DNA from: Deltaproteobacteria bacterium
GTDB lineage: Bacteria; Desulfobacterota; DSM-4660; Desulfatiglandales; Desulfatiglandaceae
Reading direction: 5' to 3'
DNA length: 13,727 nucleotides
Assembly (NCBI GenBank): GCA_029932035.1
Contig: JAOZQV010000035.1
Location: 1-13,727 of the forward strand
A model generated the notes under the pieces. That model had not been told where the DNA came from. It made no database searches and saw nothing but the letters and a program-made list of their open reading frames with translations. Shown piece by piece: positions 7,548 through 13,725 of this stretch. Within the stretch, counting starts at the first letter, position 1. The number at the start of each line of letters is the position of its first letter. A program made the position numbers and the translations under genes.

Positions 7548-7666
7548 CTCGTAAAAAGTCTCCAAGACCGTCACTCCCTCGAAAGCGGGAGTTCAGAACT
7601 GGTTGATTTGACTGGATTCCCGCTTTCGAGGAATGACGACAACGGCGCTTTCCAACTTTTTACGAG
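7548..7666. repeat. MITE-like imperfect palindrome
   Basis: The element is bounded by perfect 12-bp inverted ends, CTCGTAAAAAGT (7548-7559) and its complement (7655-7666). Inside lies a second pair of complementary arms with CTCGAAAGCGGGA on the left, around 7578-7592, and TCCCGCTTTCGAG on the right, around 7618-7630. The two halves fold almost completely onto each other around a centre near 7600. The inner core resembles the CGTCATTCC...GAAAGCGGGAATCC sequences scattered between genes in many proteobacteria. It encodes nothing recognisable. As RNA it would form a long hairpin that could limit transcription between the flanking genes. Confidence 0.8.
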
Positions 7667-7850
7667 ACCATCATGATTTGATTTTAATAAATAGGTGCCA
7701 AGTAACCTTTGAACCTCTACCACGATATCAGCCTGTTGCCATATGCTCAAGTATTTTATTCGGCAACCTCCCTCTTGTGGGAATTGCTCGCCGGAACTCC
7801 GAGTTGATCAACAATCTTTTATCCTACCCGAATTCCCGACACCACATGGA

Positions 7851-8183
7851 ATGAAAGATTACATGGAATATGCAAAGGATATCAGAGCTCTTTCTCGAGA
7901 ATTCGTTCAATTGACTGCCAGGGAGGATTTGGACAAGAAAGTAGGCCTTGGGTTTTTGGACGCCTTCTTCTGGTGGCTTCAGTCTCATTTTGCACAGAAA
8001 CGTGTTTGGGTCGTTGCGCCGTGTGATTCAAAAGCGAAGGATTTTGATCAGCGATGGCAGGATTGTTTAGAGAACCATTTCATCGCCGTCGGTTGGAGCA
8101 AAATCGGGGACCTTTCTCAGGTAACGAAAAAAAGTGAAATAAAAGGGCTTTACTCTAAAGCCTTTCCTAACCATCAAGGGTAA
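7851..8183 (+). pseudogene. McrB-like protein, N-terminal EVE/PUA-like part, cut off by a frameshift
   Basis: This is the 5' part of a gene split by a one-base shift. It encodes about 110 residues from MKDYMEYAKDIRALSREF, including VWVVAPCDS and HFIAVGWSKIGDLSQ. That pattern is typical of the EVE/PUA-like modified-base reader domain placed before McrB-type ATPases. The frame ends at TAA 8181-8183, straight after GGG (8178-8180). Leaving out one G continues in the next frame as HQGKQSQNCGTLWRFVKEM and joins exactly the frame of the downstream ATPase ORF. LWRFVKEMKKGDL is the expected continuation of this domain. The start is either 7851 or the in-frame ATG at 7863; neither has a strong ribosome binding site. 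The break may be a true mutation, a sequencing error or, less likely, programmed frameshifting. Confidence 0.72.
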
Positions 8184-8226
8184 ACAATCTCAAAACTGCG
8201 GCACACTGTGGCGATTTGTAAAAGAG

Positions 8227-9441
8227 ATGAAGAAAGGAGATCTTATTGTTGCTCGCCAGGGACGGAACGAGGCCATCGGGGTAGGCGCAATTGATCAGGA
8301 GTACCGATTTGAACCGAACAAAAAGGATTTCAAGCATGTGGTAGGTGTCAACTGGGATGAGGACTTCACTCCGAGAAAAGCTTCCAACCAATTTGGTATG
8401 CAGACGGTACATGAGGTAATTCATCTGACGTACGAAGAAATACTGCAGGCCTCAGAGCCTGAGGGCACAAACGGGCCTGTGGTAGGAGACCCTGCCCCGG
8501 ATGTTCGCGCAGTCAGCAGCCTGATTTCAGAATATAGAAACATCATTTTGTATGGTCCGCCCGGAACAGGGAAGACATATCTTGTGCGAGAGGCCGCCCT
8601 CTACTGGCTGGCAAGGGCCAACAAAATCTCAGTGACAGATGCGGGAAAACATTATTTATCTTTTGTTCAGTTCCACCCTTCTTATGGTTACGAAGACTTC
8701 ATCCGAGGTTTGACCGCCAGCACTGATTCAGAAGGACGGCTACATTACCTTTACCGCGACGGTCTGTTTGTGGAAACTTGTCTAAAAGCGCAACTTGCTG
8801 GTAACAAGAGGCAATTCGTCCTCATTATTGACGAAATCAACAGGGGTGATATACCTCGTATCTTCGGTGAACTCATGTGTCTTCTTGAGTACCGTGAACG
8901 TAAGTATCAAATTAACCTTCAATATCCGGATAAAGATGGGAACCGGGCCTTCTATGTGCCAGAAAATTTGCATGTGATAGGAACAATGAATACGGCCGAT
9001 CGAAGCATCGCTCTCTTGGATACCGCACTCAGAAGGCGGTTTCAGCTTCACGAAATTTTGCCAGATTCCGGGAAAATCACATCGCTGATACAGGTAGGGT
9101 CATCAGATGAAAAGTGCGAACCCCGTACAATTCTTGAGATCATCAATAAAAACATTAGAGATCAAGGTTTGCGCGAAAAACAGATCGGGCATAGCTATTT
9201 TATGCAAGCAGATGGAACAGCGATCGATGACTTGGGCGTTCTCATGGGTCGTTTTAACGGCCAAATCCTGCCCCTTTTGCAGGAATATTTTTTTGATGAC
9301 ATGGAGGCCTTGAATAATGTGGTGGGGAGCAAATTTGTGAACCTTAAAACCGGAGCAATTGTCCGGCATACTGACCAAGACGCCTTCTGGGAAGCGCTTA
9401 AGGCACTATTGAAAGAAAATCCAAAAGGATCTCCTGCCTGA
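8227..9441 (+). CDS. McrB-like AAA+ GTPase of a modification-dependent (type IV) restriction system, main part
   Basis: This 404-residue ORF carries the motor of an McrB-type protein, which in McrBC systems binds methylated DNA, hydrolyses GTP and drives cleavage by McrC. Residues 1-75 are the end of the EVE/PUA-like domain (MKKGDLIVARQGRNEAIGVG). Walker A is GPPGTGKT (110-117), Walker B is in VLIIDEINRGD (198-208), and the McrB signature MNTADRSI is at 254-261, followed by LLDTALRRRF with its arginine residues. The ATG at 8227 is only the first Met of the frame. The true gene starts upstream in another frame (see 7851-8183), so this piece may not be translated by itself. No McrC nuclease gene follows: after a 52-codon ORF of unknown nature the DNA changes strand. 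Either the system is a broken remnant or the ATPase works with a nuclease elsewhere. Confidence 0.82.
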   Translation: MKKGDLIVARQGRNEAIGVGAIDQEYRFEPNKKDFKHVVGVNWDEDFTPRKASNQFGMQTVHEVIHLTYEEILQASEPEGTNGPVVGDPAPDVRAVSSLISEYRNIILYGPPGTGKTYLVREAALYWLARANKISVTDAGKHYLSFVQFHPSYGYEDFIRGLTASTDSEGRLHYLYRDGLFVETCLKAQLAGNKRQFVLIIDEINRGDIPRIFGELMCLLEYRERKYQINLQYPDKDGNRAFYVPENLHVIGTMNTADRSIALLDTALRRRFQLHEILPDSGKITSLIQVGSSDEKCEPRTILEIINKNIRDQGLREKQIGHSYFMQADGTAIDDLGVLMGRFNGQILPLLQEYFFDDMEALNNVVGSKFVNLKTGAIVRHTDQDAFWEALKALLKENPKGSPA

Positions 9442-9443
9442 TA

Positions 9444-9602
9444 ATGCAAGGCATCACAAAAATGGATGGGTATTATAGCCGTATCATCGCTGAACGAGGC
9501 AAGGGAGAAGAAGTTGAACTAACTCCCCGGCAAACCGGGTATTTGGCCGAATTGCGCTCTTTTCCATCCAATAGAAATCCGATTTATTCGGGGACGTCTT
9601 AA
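9444..9602 (+). CDS. Hypothetical 52-residue ORF where mcrC would be expected
   Basis: This ORF starts 2 bases after the mcrB-like stop and reads MQGITKMDGYYSRIIAERG, then EVELTPRQTGYLAELRSFP, ending in NRNPIYSGTS. The position and tight spacing suit a second gene of an mcrBC-type operon, but it is far too short for McrC and shows no PD-(D/E)XK residues. It may be a leftover 5' end or a chance frame. It overlaps the tail of the minus-strand ParD-like ORF (9484-9602), so at most one of the two is likely coding there. Confidence 0.3.
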   Translation: MQGITKMDGYYSRIIAERGKGEEVELTPRQTGYLAELRSFPSNRNPIYSGTS

Positions 9603-9840
9603 CGTTGAAAAACAGATTGTCTTGAATTTGCGGCGGCCTGCCATCTTTTCCTGCTTTAATCTGTTCTTTGGCAGTTAGAATTTCATAAATAAAGGGCAAT
9701 GGCAGGCCAGGATTATCTTCGACAATCTGACCAATAGTCGCCCAATACTCAATTTGCCCGGCGATAGAGCGTTTATAAATTTTGGATTTTATTTTTGCAT
9801 TTTTTGCAAGTTCATCGGATATTTTCACAGCTATTGGCAT
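9484..9840 (-). CDS. ParD-like antitoxin, possibly with an aberrant C-terminus
   Basis: The N-terminal two thirds of this 118-residue ORF (MPIAVKISDELAKNAKIKSK, then RSIAGQIEYWATIGQIVEDN and LPFIYEILTAKEQIKAGKDG) match the pattern of the ParD-like antitoxin family, a ribbon-helix-helix type of DNA-binding antitoxin. Proteins of that family, as I recall them, are often about 70-80 residues, so the tail from about residue 70 (RPPQIQDNLFFNV onwards) looks foreign, as after a lost stop or a rearrangement. The ATG (complement of 9838-9840) is 4 bases after the stop of the flavin oxidoreductase gene and has GGGGGAATGAAGAA just upstream, so translation is probably coupled. No ParE/RelE-like toxin is seen downstream on this strand. 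The N-terminal assignment is good, the tail is doubtful. Confidence 0.66.
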   Translation of the reverse strand: MPIAVKISDELAKNAKIKSKIYKRSIAGQIEYWATIGQIVEDNPGLPLPFIYEILTAKEQIKAGKDGRPPQIQDNLFFNVKTSPNKSDFYWMEKSAIRPNTRFAGELVQLLLPCLVQR

Positions 9841-9844
9841 TTCT

Positions 9845-10969
9845 TCATTCCCCCGGGAGATTCCGGTTCACCTTGCACGTCATGGGCTTGCCCTTCCTTA
9901 TGGAGGCGAAGCAGGTCATGCACTCATCACAGGGGATAATCTCACTTTCCTTTCCTGCGAGGATCTTGCCTGCCGAATCGGGATCGGCAATCATCTGGCG
10001 ACCTAAAGCGACCACATCTACCAGCGAATCATGAACCGATTCGATGGCAACAGTCCCATCTCCAAGTTTACCGACCGCAATTACGGGAATGCCTGCCGCT
10101 TCCCTGATCCTCGCAGTAAGCGGGACATTTGCCCCTGCCGGCTGCTCCTCTGGAAAGGCGGAAGCCGGAAGAAGGAAGCGTCGGTCGTCTACTTCCAGCC
10201 AGGAGCCCTGGGGGATTAACGAGACATCCAAGGTATCCACACCCTCGAATGCTAAGATTCGACTAACCGCAAGAGCATCCTCCACTGTCTGCCCGCCTTC
10301 CACCTTTTCCACGGCATTGATGCGGAACAAGATGGGATAGTCTTTTCCGAGCCTTTCCCTTGCCGCCCTGACCACTTCAAGTGCTAAGGTGGCCCGTCCT
10401 CTGGCGTCACCCCCATAATGGTCATTGCGTTGATTTGTGAGTGGGGACAGGAACTGGCTGATCAAGTAGAGATGTGCCCCATGGATCTCCACCCCGTCAA
10501 AACCGGCATCAGCCGCACGGCCCGCTGCATCCGCGAAGTCGGAGATCATCCGTTCGATCTGCGTCAGGTTCATGTCAAAAGGCGCCACATCAGGTCTGAA
10601 GGCAAACCCCGAGGGTGAGGCCCCTTGCATTTCCCCGCCGCCGGGAAAACACCGGGCGCCCGCGTGGCTGATCTGCAAGACCGCCGCAGCGCCTAATTTC
10701 TTGATAGAATCGGCAAGACGCGCCATGCCGGCTACCTGACCATCCTCCCACAGTCCCAGGCTGCCCGGGACTATGCGACCGTCAGACCGCACCGTGGTTG
10801 CCTCCACAATGACAAGCCCCACATCCTTTGACCGTTCAGTGTAGAACTGGATGATCGCGTCTGTAACGCGTCCTTCCGGGCTGCCGTAGTTAGTGGTCAA
10901 TGGCGGCAGGGCAACCCTGTTGCGAAGCCGCATGCCGTTGATCATCACTTCATCCCGCAGTGTGGCCAT
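9845..10969 (-). CDS. NADH:flavin oxidoreductase / Old Yellow Enzyme family protein with [4Fe-4S] motif
   Basis: This 374-residue FMN-dependent TIM-barrel oxidoreductase begins with LRNRVALPPLTTNYG and has the OYE signature HGAHLYLISQFLSPLTNQR (163-181) followed by YGG. Family members reduce activated C=C bonds, and the substrate cannot be told from the sequence. Near the C-terminus C347, C350, C353 and C365 (CX2CX2CX11C) form the iron-sulfur motif known from 2,4-dienoyl-CoA reductase and trimethylamine dehydrogenase relatives. The protein stops about 9 residues after the last Cys, so it lacks the C-terminal FAD and NAD(P)H domains of those larger enzymes and must take electrons from a partner or directly. 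GGAGG (complement of 10978-10982) lies 8 bases before the ATG, and a near-consensus promoter lies at 11039-11067. The ParD-like gene follows in the same transcript. Confidence 0.85.
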   Translation of the reverse strand: MATLRDEVMINGMRLRNRVALPPLTTNYGSPEGRVTDAIIQFYTERSKDVGLVIVEATTVRSDGRIVPGSLGLWEDGQVAGMARLADSIKKLGAAAVLQISHAGARCFPGGGEMQGASPSGFAFRPDVAPFDMNLTQIERMISDFADAAGRAADAGFDGVEIHGAHLYLISQFLSPLTNQRNDHYGGDARGRATLALEVVRAARERLGKDYPILFRINAVEKVEGGQTVEDALAVSRILAFEGVDTLDVSLIPQGSWLEVDDRRFLLPASAFPEEQPAGANVPLTARIREAAGIPVIAVGKLGDGTVAIESVHDSLVDVVALGRQMIADPDSAGKILAGKESEIIPCDECMTCFASIRKGKPMTCKVNRNLPGE

Positions 10970-11038
10970 TATAATTACCTCCCTCTCTAATTTATCAAAA
11001 GCGCCCGAGGCTGAACTCGGAGGATGTCAGAGGCGACA

Positions 11039-11067
11039 ATTATAAGATAACGGTCTTCAGATATCAA
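11039..11067 (-). promoter_or_regulatory. Sigma-70-type promoter of the flavin oxidoreductase / ParD-like operon
   Basis: On the minus strand TTGATA (complement of 11062-11067) and a perfect TATAAT (complement of 11039-11044) are separated by exactly 17 bases. This is the best housekeeping promoter match in the window. It predicts a start of transcription near 11031 and a leader of about 60 bases containing a 5-bp stem, CCGAG/CTCGG, before the GGAGG of the oxidoreductase gene. Confidence 0.7.
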
Positions 11068-11092
11068 TGGAAAAGCCGATACAGATGAACTG

Positions 11093-11302
11093 GAACCGAA
11101 AATGTCTCACGCAAAGGCGCAAAGCCGCAAAGATAAAAAACTATGAATGAGATTACAAAAATCATTGTTGAGGTAGCTTATTACATGAAGGGTGGGACAG
11201 GCCTGTTGAAAGCGCTCAACGAAGTTATGATGGCACATGCGTTAAACAGAAGAGTTGTAATAGGCTATAGATTTTCTTTGCGGCTTTGCGCCTTTGCGTG
11301 AG
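11093..11302. repeat. Cassette bounded by a perfect 28-bp inverted repeat
   Basis: The arms are 11106-11133 and 11275-11302, exact reverse complements built from CTCACGCAAAGGCGCAAAGC and its continuation. The left arm together with 13 upstream bases (11093-11124) recurs with 28/32 identity at 7451-7482. About 140 bases between the arms encode a GxxExxY-like remnant. Sequences of the CGCAAAGGCGCAAAG type are widespread intergenic repeats in deltaproteobacteria and other phyla. The arrangement suggests a small mobile or mobilisable unit, but no transposase is present. Confidence 0.8.
11143..11301 (+). pseudogene. GxxExxY-family remnant inside the inverted-repeat cassette
   Basis: This 52-codon ORF starts MNEITKIIVEVAYYMKGGTG and continues LLKALNEVMMAHALNRR. 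It resembles the N-terminus of GxxExxY proteins (DUF/PDDEXK-like, about 125 residues, typically MNE.TK.II..A......LG.GLLESVYE..M..EL..RG). The motif that names the family is degenerate: G-L-L-K-A-L-N, with the Glu replaced by Lys and the Tyr by Asn. The ORF then runs into the right repeat arm, which supplies the last residues and the TGA. About two thirds of the family length is missing, so I read it as a decayed, internally deleted copy. No good ribosome binding site precedes the ATG. Confidence 0.58.
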
Positions 11303-11432
11303 GAAAAAACTGAAGCCGTACTGCTCTGTCAAAGATGCAGACACGACCGGTTCTTGACATTGCCCTCCACAAATGCTCTTTTATTCATTGTGAAGCGTTT
11401 ATACAGACTGGTCTTCAATTATACCGATAGAC

Positions 11433-11438
11433 AGGAGG
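11433..11438 (+). promoter_or_regulatory. Shine-Dalgarno of the CMD-family gene
   Basis: A perfect AGGAGG lies 9 bases before the ATG at 11448, which fixes the start of the gene. Confidence 0.8.
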
Positions 11439-11447
11439 ATTTGAATT

Positions 11448-11846
11448 ATGAATGAAGAAAAAATCAAAAAAAAGACCCAGGAAACTGCAAAAAAACTCTT
11501 TGGAACGGGTGTCAGGATAGACCCACCCTATAAAATGTGGAAGGAATTCAACAGAGATCTGGCGAACGATTTTTCGAGATTCATAACCGGAAATCTCTAT
11601 TCTCGGACTGTCCTTACCTTACCGGAAAGGCAGATGGTTGCATGTGCCATGTTAGCGGCGATCCGGGCGGGAGATGAATTAAGGCTCCACGTCAATGCAG
11701 CCTTGAATGTGGGATGCAGCCCAAGAAAACTCGCAGAAGTCTTCTTCCAGGTCGCTACTTACGCAGGGATGCCAGCTGTCAACGAGGCGCTTTCGATTTA
11801 CCGGGACGTCCTCAAAGAGAGGGGAGAGTGGCCGATTCAAGACTAA
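11448..11846 (+). CDS. Carboxymuconolactone decarboxylase (CMD) family protein
   Basis: This 132-residue protein has a single CMD/AhpD-like domain at about residues 40-117. The typical stretch is LTLPERQMVACAMLAAIRAG, then HVNAALNVGCSPRKLAEV with H81 in the expected place, and FFQVATYAGMPAVNEAL, the conserved C-terminal helix pattern. It lacks the CXXC pair of peroxidase-type AhpD; the only cysteines are C66 and C90, far apart. It is therefore closer to the gamma-CMD group, whose members decarboxylate a lactone in protocatechuate breakdown. Many stand-alone members in anaerobes have no known substrate, and no aromatic pathway genes are nearby. It is divergent from the flavin oxidoreductase across the repeat cassette and looks like a single-gene unit. 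Family confidence is high, exact function unknown. Confidence 0.85.
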   Translation: MNEEKIKKKTQETAKKLFGTGVRIDPPYKMWKEFNRDLANDFSRFITGNLYSRTVLTLPERQMVACAMLAAIRAGDELRLHVNAALNVGCSPRKLAEVFFQVATYAGMPAVNEALSIYRDVLKERGEWPIQD

Positions 11847-11950
11847 ACCGGACAAGACGGAAGCAGGCAGAGATTTTACCAGGAAGCGCACGAAGGGCAC
11901 CAAAAGAGGTTTTAAGGATTGGCTTTAGCGTCGACCATTCAGATTTCCTT

Positions 11951-12032
11951 CATACTCAGAATCACATACTCAGAATCGAACATCCCTCAAGCTAACTGCA
12001 AAAGAGTATGATTAAGATTACGAGTATGATTA
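11951..12032. repeat. Two short direct-repeat pairs
   Basis: CATACTCAGAATC occurs at 11951-11963 and 11965-11977, one base apart. GAGTATGATTA occurs at 12004-12014 and 12022-12032, an 18-base period. They lie in the 208-base gap between the CMD-family gene and the vWA gene, which holds no gene I can support. No hairpin terminator is evident between these two convergent genes. Confidence 0.6.
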
Positions 12033-12054
12033 TGAACTTTGAATGATTCTTTCC

Positions 12055-13725
12055 TTATAGCTCAACCTCCACAAGAGCCCCGGCAGGGAGCTCAAACGAA
12101 TCCACGATGGTTAAAGTACTTCCGTGATCTTTTTGCTGGTAGGTTATTTTGTATATACCGGGTTTCAGCGGCATGGGATCAAAAGACCCTCTCAGAAAAA
12201 CGGTTCGGATTTCCTCCCCCTTGCCGTTGAGCTCAATGAACTTGATGCGATAGGGGGGCTTCATTCCAGACTGGGGAATGAGTTTAACGCCGGTATTGAT
12301 GGGAAACTCATTCATCTTTCCTTCTTGAATAGTGACATCGCCGAGATAGGAATTGGAGCTGCCATGCTCGTCTTTTCTATAAATAAACCGATAAGTTCCA
12401 GGGGGAACCAATTGGGGATCAAAACCCATTCTAAACCCTGCCACAGGTTTTCCGGTTTCCCTATCCTGAAGTTCCCAGAAGCGAACCCTCTTTGGAAGCC
12501 ATTCTGCAGGTACGGGATTCAGGGCCGTGGTGAGTGGCGCCTCGGTAACTTTATCCGGTTCTATGGTGACTTCTGCTAACGTAAGCGTGCTGGCTCCATG
12601 TTCGGATTGCCGCCATATGAGATCGTATTCGCCGGATGGCACAATCTGTGTCTCAAGCGGTTTGAAATGGGCAAACACTTTTTTTGACGCGGGATCTTGA
12701 AGTCCCCAGAACCGGGGCTGCTTTACCCAGGTAGGTTTAACAGGCCGAATCCCGGTCTTCAATATAACATCTGTTGTTTTCCGGGATTCCACGGAAATCA
12801 CTTCGCCGAGAATCACTTCACCGTGTCCATGTTCACTCTGCCGCCACACAATCTGGTATTCGCCTGGCGGAACAAGCTGGTCCTCAAGACCCCGGAATCG
12901 CGCCTTTTCTTTCCCTGTCTCAGGGTCGATCAGTTTCCAGTAATATGGTGGTTTAAGCCATGGGTCATACTTTAAAGAGATCGTTCCAGGGCCTTTAGCC
13001 TTTATCCGGATGGAAGTAGATTTTTTGGAGATTTTCTGCTCGATGGGGGCAGGCTCAGGAGTCGGTTCTGCCTTGATCTCCTTTTTTTCCACCACACTCT
13101 CCTTTATCTGATTCAGGGCCGCCAGGAGATCTGTGGCGTTTGAGGTGGAAAAATATTTCCCGCCCCCGGCGTCGGCGATACAGCCAAGCTGTTTTTCCGC
13201 ATCGCCCTTGACACCAAGACCCACAACATGCATCACAAAATTGATGCCACTCTCCTTCAATGATCTGGTCAGGGCACATGGGTCTTTTCCACATGTCTCT
13301 ATTCCATCGCTGACAAGAACAATCGTACTTGCATACTCGGTTCCCTTGACCTTATCAATGGCCATGGCAATGCTGTCAGAGATCGGGGTCTTTCCCTTCG
13401 GAGTTATCTTATTGATCTTGTTGATGGCCGCCTCTCTGTCGAGCCTTCCTATGGGGACAATCATCTCGATATCGGAACAATCCCCCTTCTTTCGATGTCC
13501 ATAGATCATGATGCCGCACTGAATGTCGGCAGGGGTTTCCTTTAATAAGGTGTTCATGACTTCCTTTGCCACCTGGATCTTGAGCCTGCCATCAACACGA
13601 CCCCACATTGAACCTGAGCCATCTAAGATGTAAAAAATCAGCGACTTGTCCGCACTAATTGCAGAAGCCGGAAGCAGCATCATAAAAACCAGGGCAACGG
13701 ACATAGCTTTTAGTCTTGATACCAT
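12055..13725 (-). CDS. Exported von Willebrand factor A domain protein with four C-terminal repeats
   Basis: This 556-residue protein starts with a Sec-type signal peptide (MVSRLKAMSVALVFMMLLPA, cleavage probably near SAISA at 21-25). A vWA domain follows (about 27-210) with a complete metal-ion-dependent adhesion site: DGSGS (35-39), T113 in GKTPIS and D140 in VSDG. It has cysteines at 70, 83, 145, 150 and 182 that may form disulfides. After a Pro/Glu/Lys linker (about 211-238) come four similar units of about 75 residues at roughly 258-325, 332-402, 410-480 and 488-555. Each has PPGEY-like and EHG or DHG signatures (EHG at 298, 375 and 453, DHG at 533). Such proteins act in metal-dependent binding outside the cytoplasm, and the ligand is unknown. 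The ATG lies 2 bases from the window edge, so its ribosome binding site and any upstream start cannot be checked. Confidence 0.85.
   Translation of the reverse strand: MVSRLKAMSVALVFMMLLPASAISADKSLIFYILDGSGSMWGRVDGRLKIQVAKEVMNTLLKETPADIQCGIMIYGHRKKGDCSDIEMIVPIGRLDREAAINKINKITPKGKTPISDSIAMAIDKVKGTEYASTIVLVSDGIETCGKDPCALTRSLKESGINFVMHVVGLGVKGDAEKQLGCIADAGGGKYFSTSNATDLLAALNQIKESVVEKKEIKAEPTPEPAPIEQKISKKSTSIRIKAKGPGTISLKYDPWLKPPYYWKLIDPETGKEKARFRGLEDQLVPPGEYQIVWRQSEHGHGEVILGEVISVESRKTTDVILKTGIRPVKPTWVKQPRFWGLQDPASKKVFAHFKPLETQIVPSGEYDLIWRQSEHGASTLTLAEVTIEPDKVTEAPLTTALNPVPAEWLPKRVRFWELQDRETGKPVAGFRMGFDPQLVPPGTYRFIYRKDEHGSSNSYLGDVTIQEGKMNEFPINTGVKLIPQSGMKPPYRIKFIELNGKGEEIRTVFLRGSFDPMPLKPGIYKITYQQKDHGSTLTIVDSFELPAGALVEVEL

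Larger units (their letters stand above)
7426..7850. other. Gap between nadB and the mcrB-like gene
   Basis: This 425-base stretch has no convincing gene. It contains the nadB upstream region with a diverged copy of a dispersed repeat (7451-7482), a 119-bp hairpin-forming element (7548-7666), and about 180 bases of AT-rich DNA before the mcrB-like gene. Short ORFs here (for example from 7633 or 7743) run through the repeat or lack a ribosome binding site. I see no clear promoter for nadB or for the mcrB-like gene. Confidence 0.6.
10970..11447. other. Intergenic region between the flavin oxidoreductase and CMD-family genes
   Basis: These 478 bases lie between divergent genes. They hold the minus-strand promoter and leader of the oxidoreductase (10970-11067), the inverted-repeat cassette with a GxxExxY-like remnant (11093-11302), and about 145 bases upstream of the CMD-family gene. 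That last part includes a TTGACA (11354-11359), but I see no good -10 box at the right distance. A 5-bp stem, CCGAG/CTCGG (11005-11020), lies in the oxidoreductase leader, and its role is unknown. Confidence 0.6.

Noticed and set aside
7743..7850. Start of the mcrB-like N-terminal frame at 7743 rather than 7851
   Set aside because: The added stretch (MLKYFIRQPPSCGNCSPELR and beyond) is low in family-like sequence and has no ribosome binding site; the helix typical of this domain begins after MKDYMEYAK.
11231..11245. Sigma-54-like TGGCAC element upstream of the CMD-family gene
   Set aside because: The -12 half (TTGCA/TTGCT) is not matched at the right spacing, and the site lies inside the GxxExxY remnant.
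11707..11995. Out-of-frame ORFs over the end of the CMD-family gene
   Set aside because: They overlap the conserved YAGMPAVNEAL coding region in other frames and resemble nothing known.
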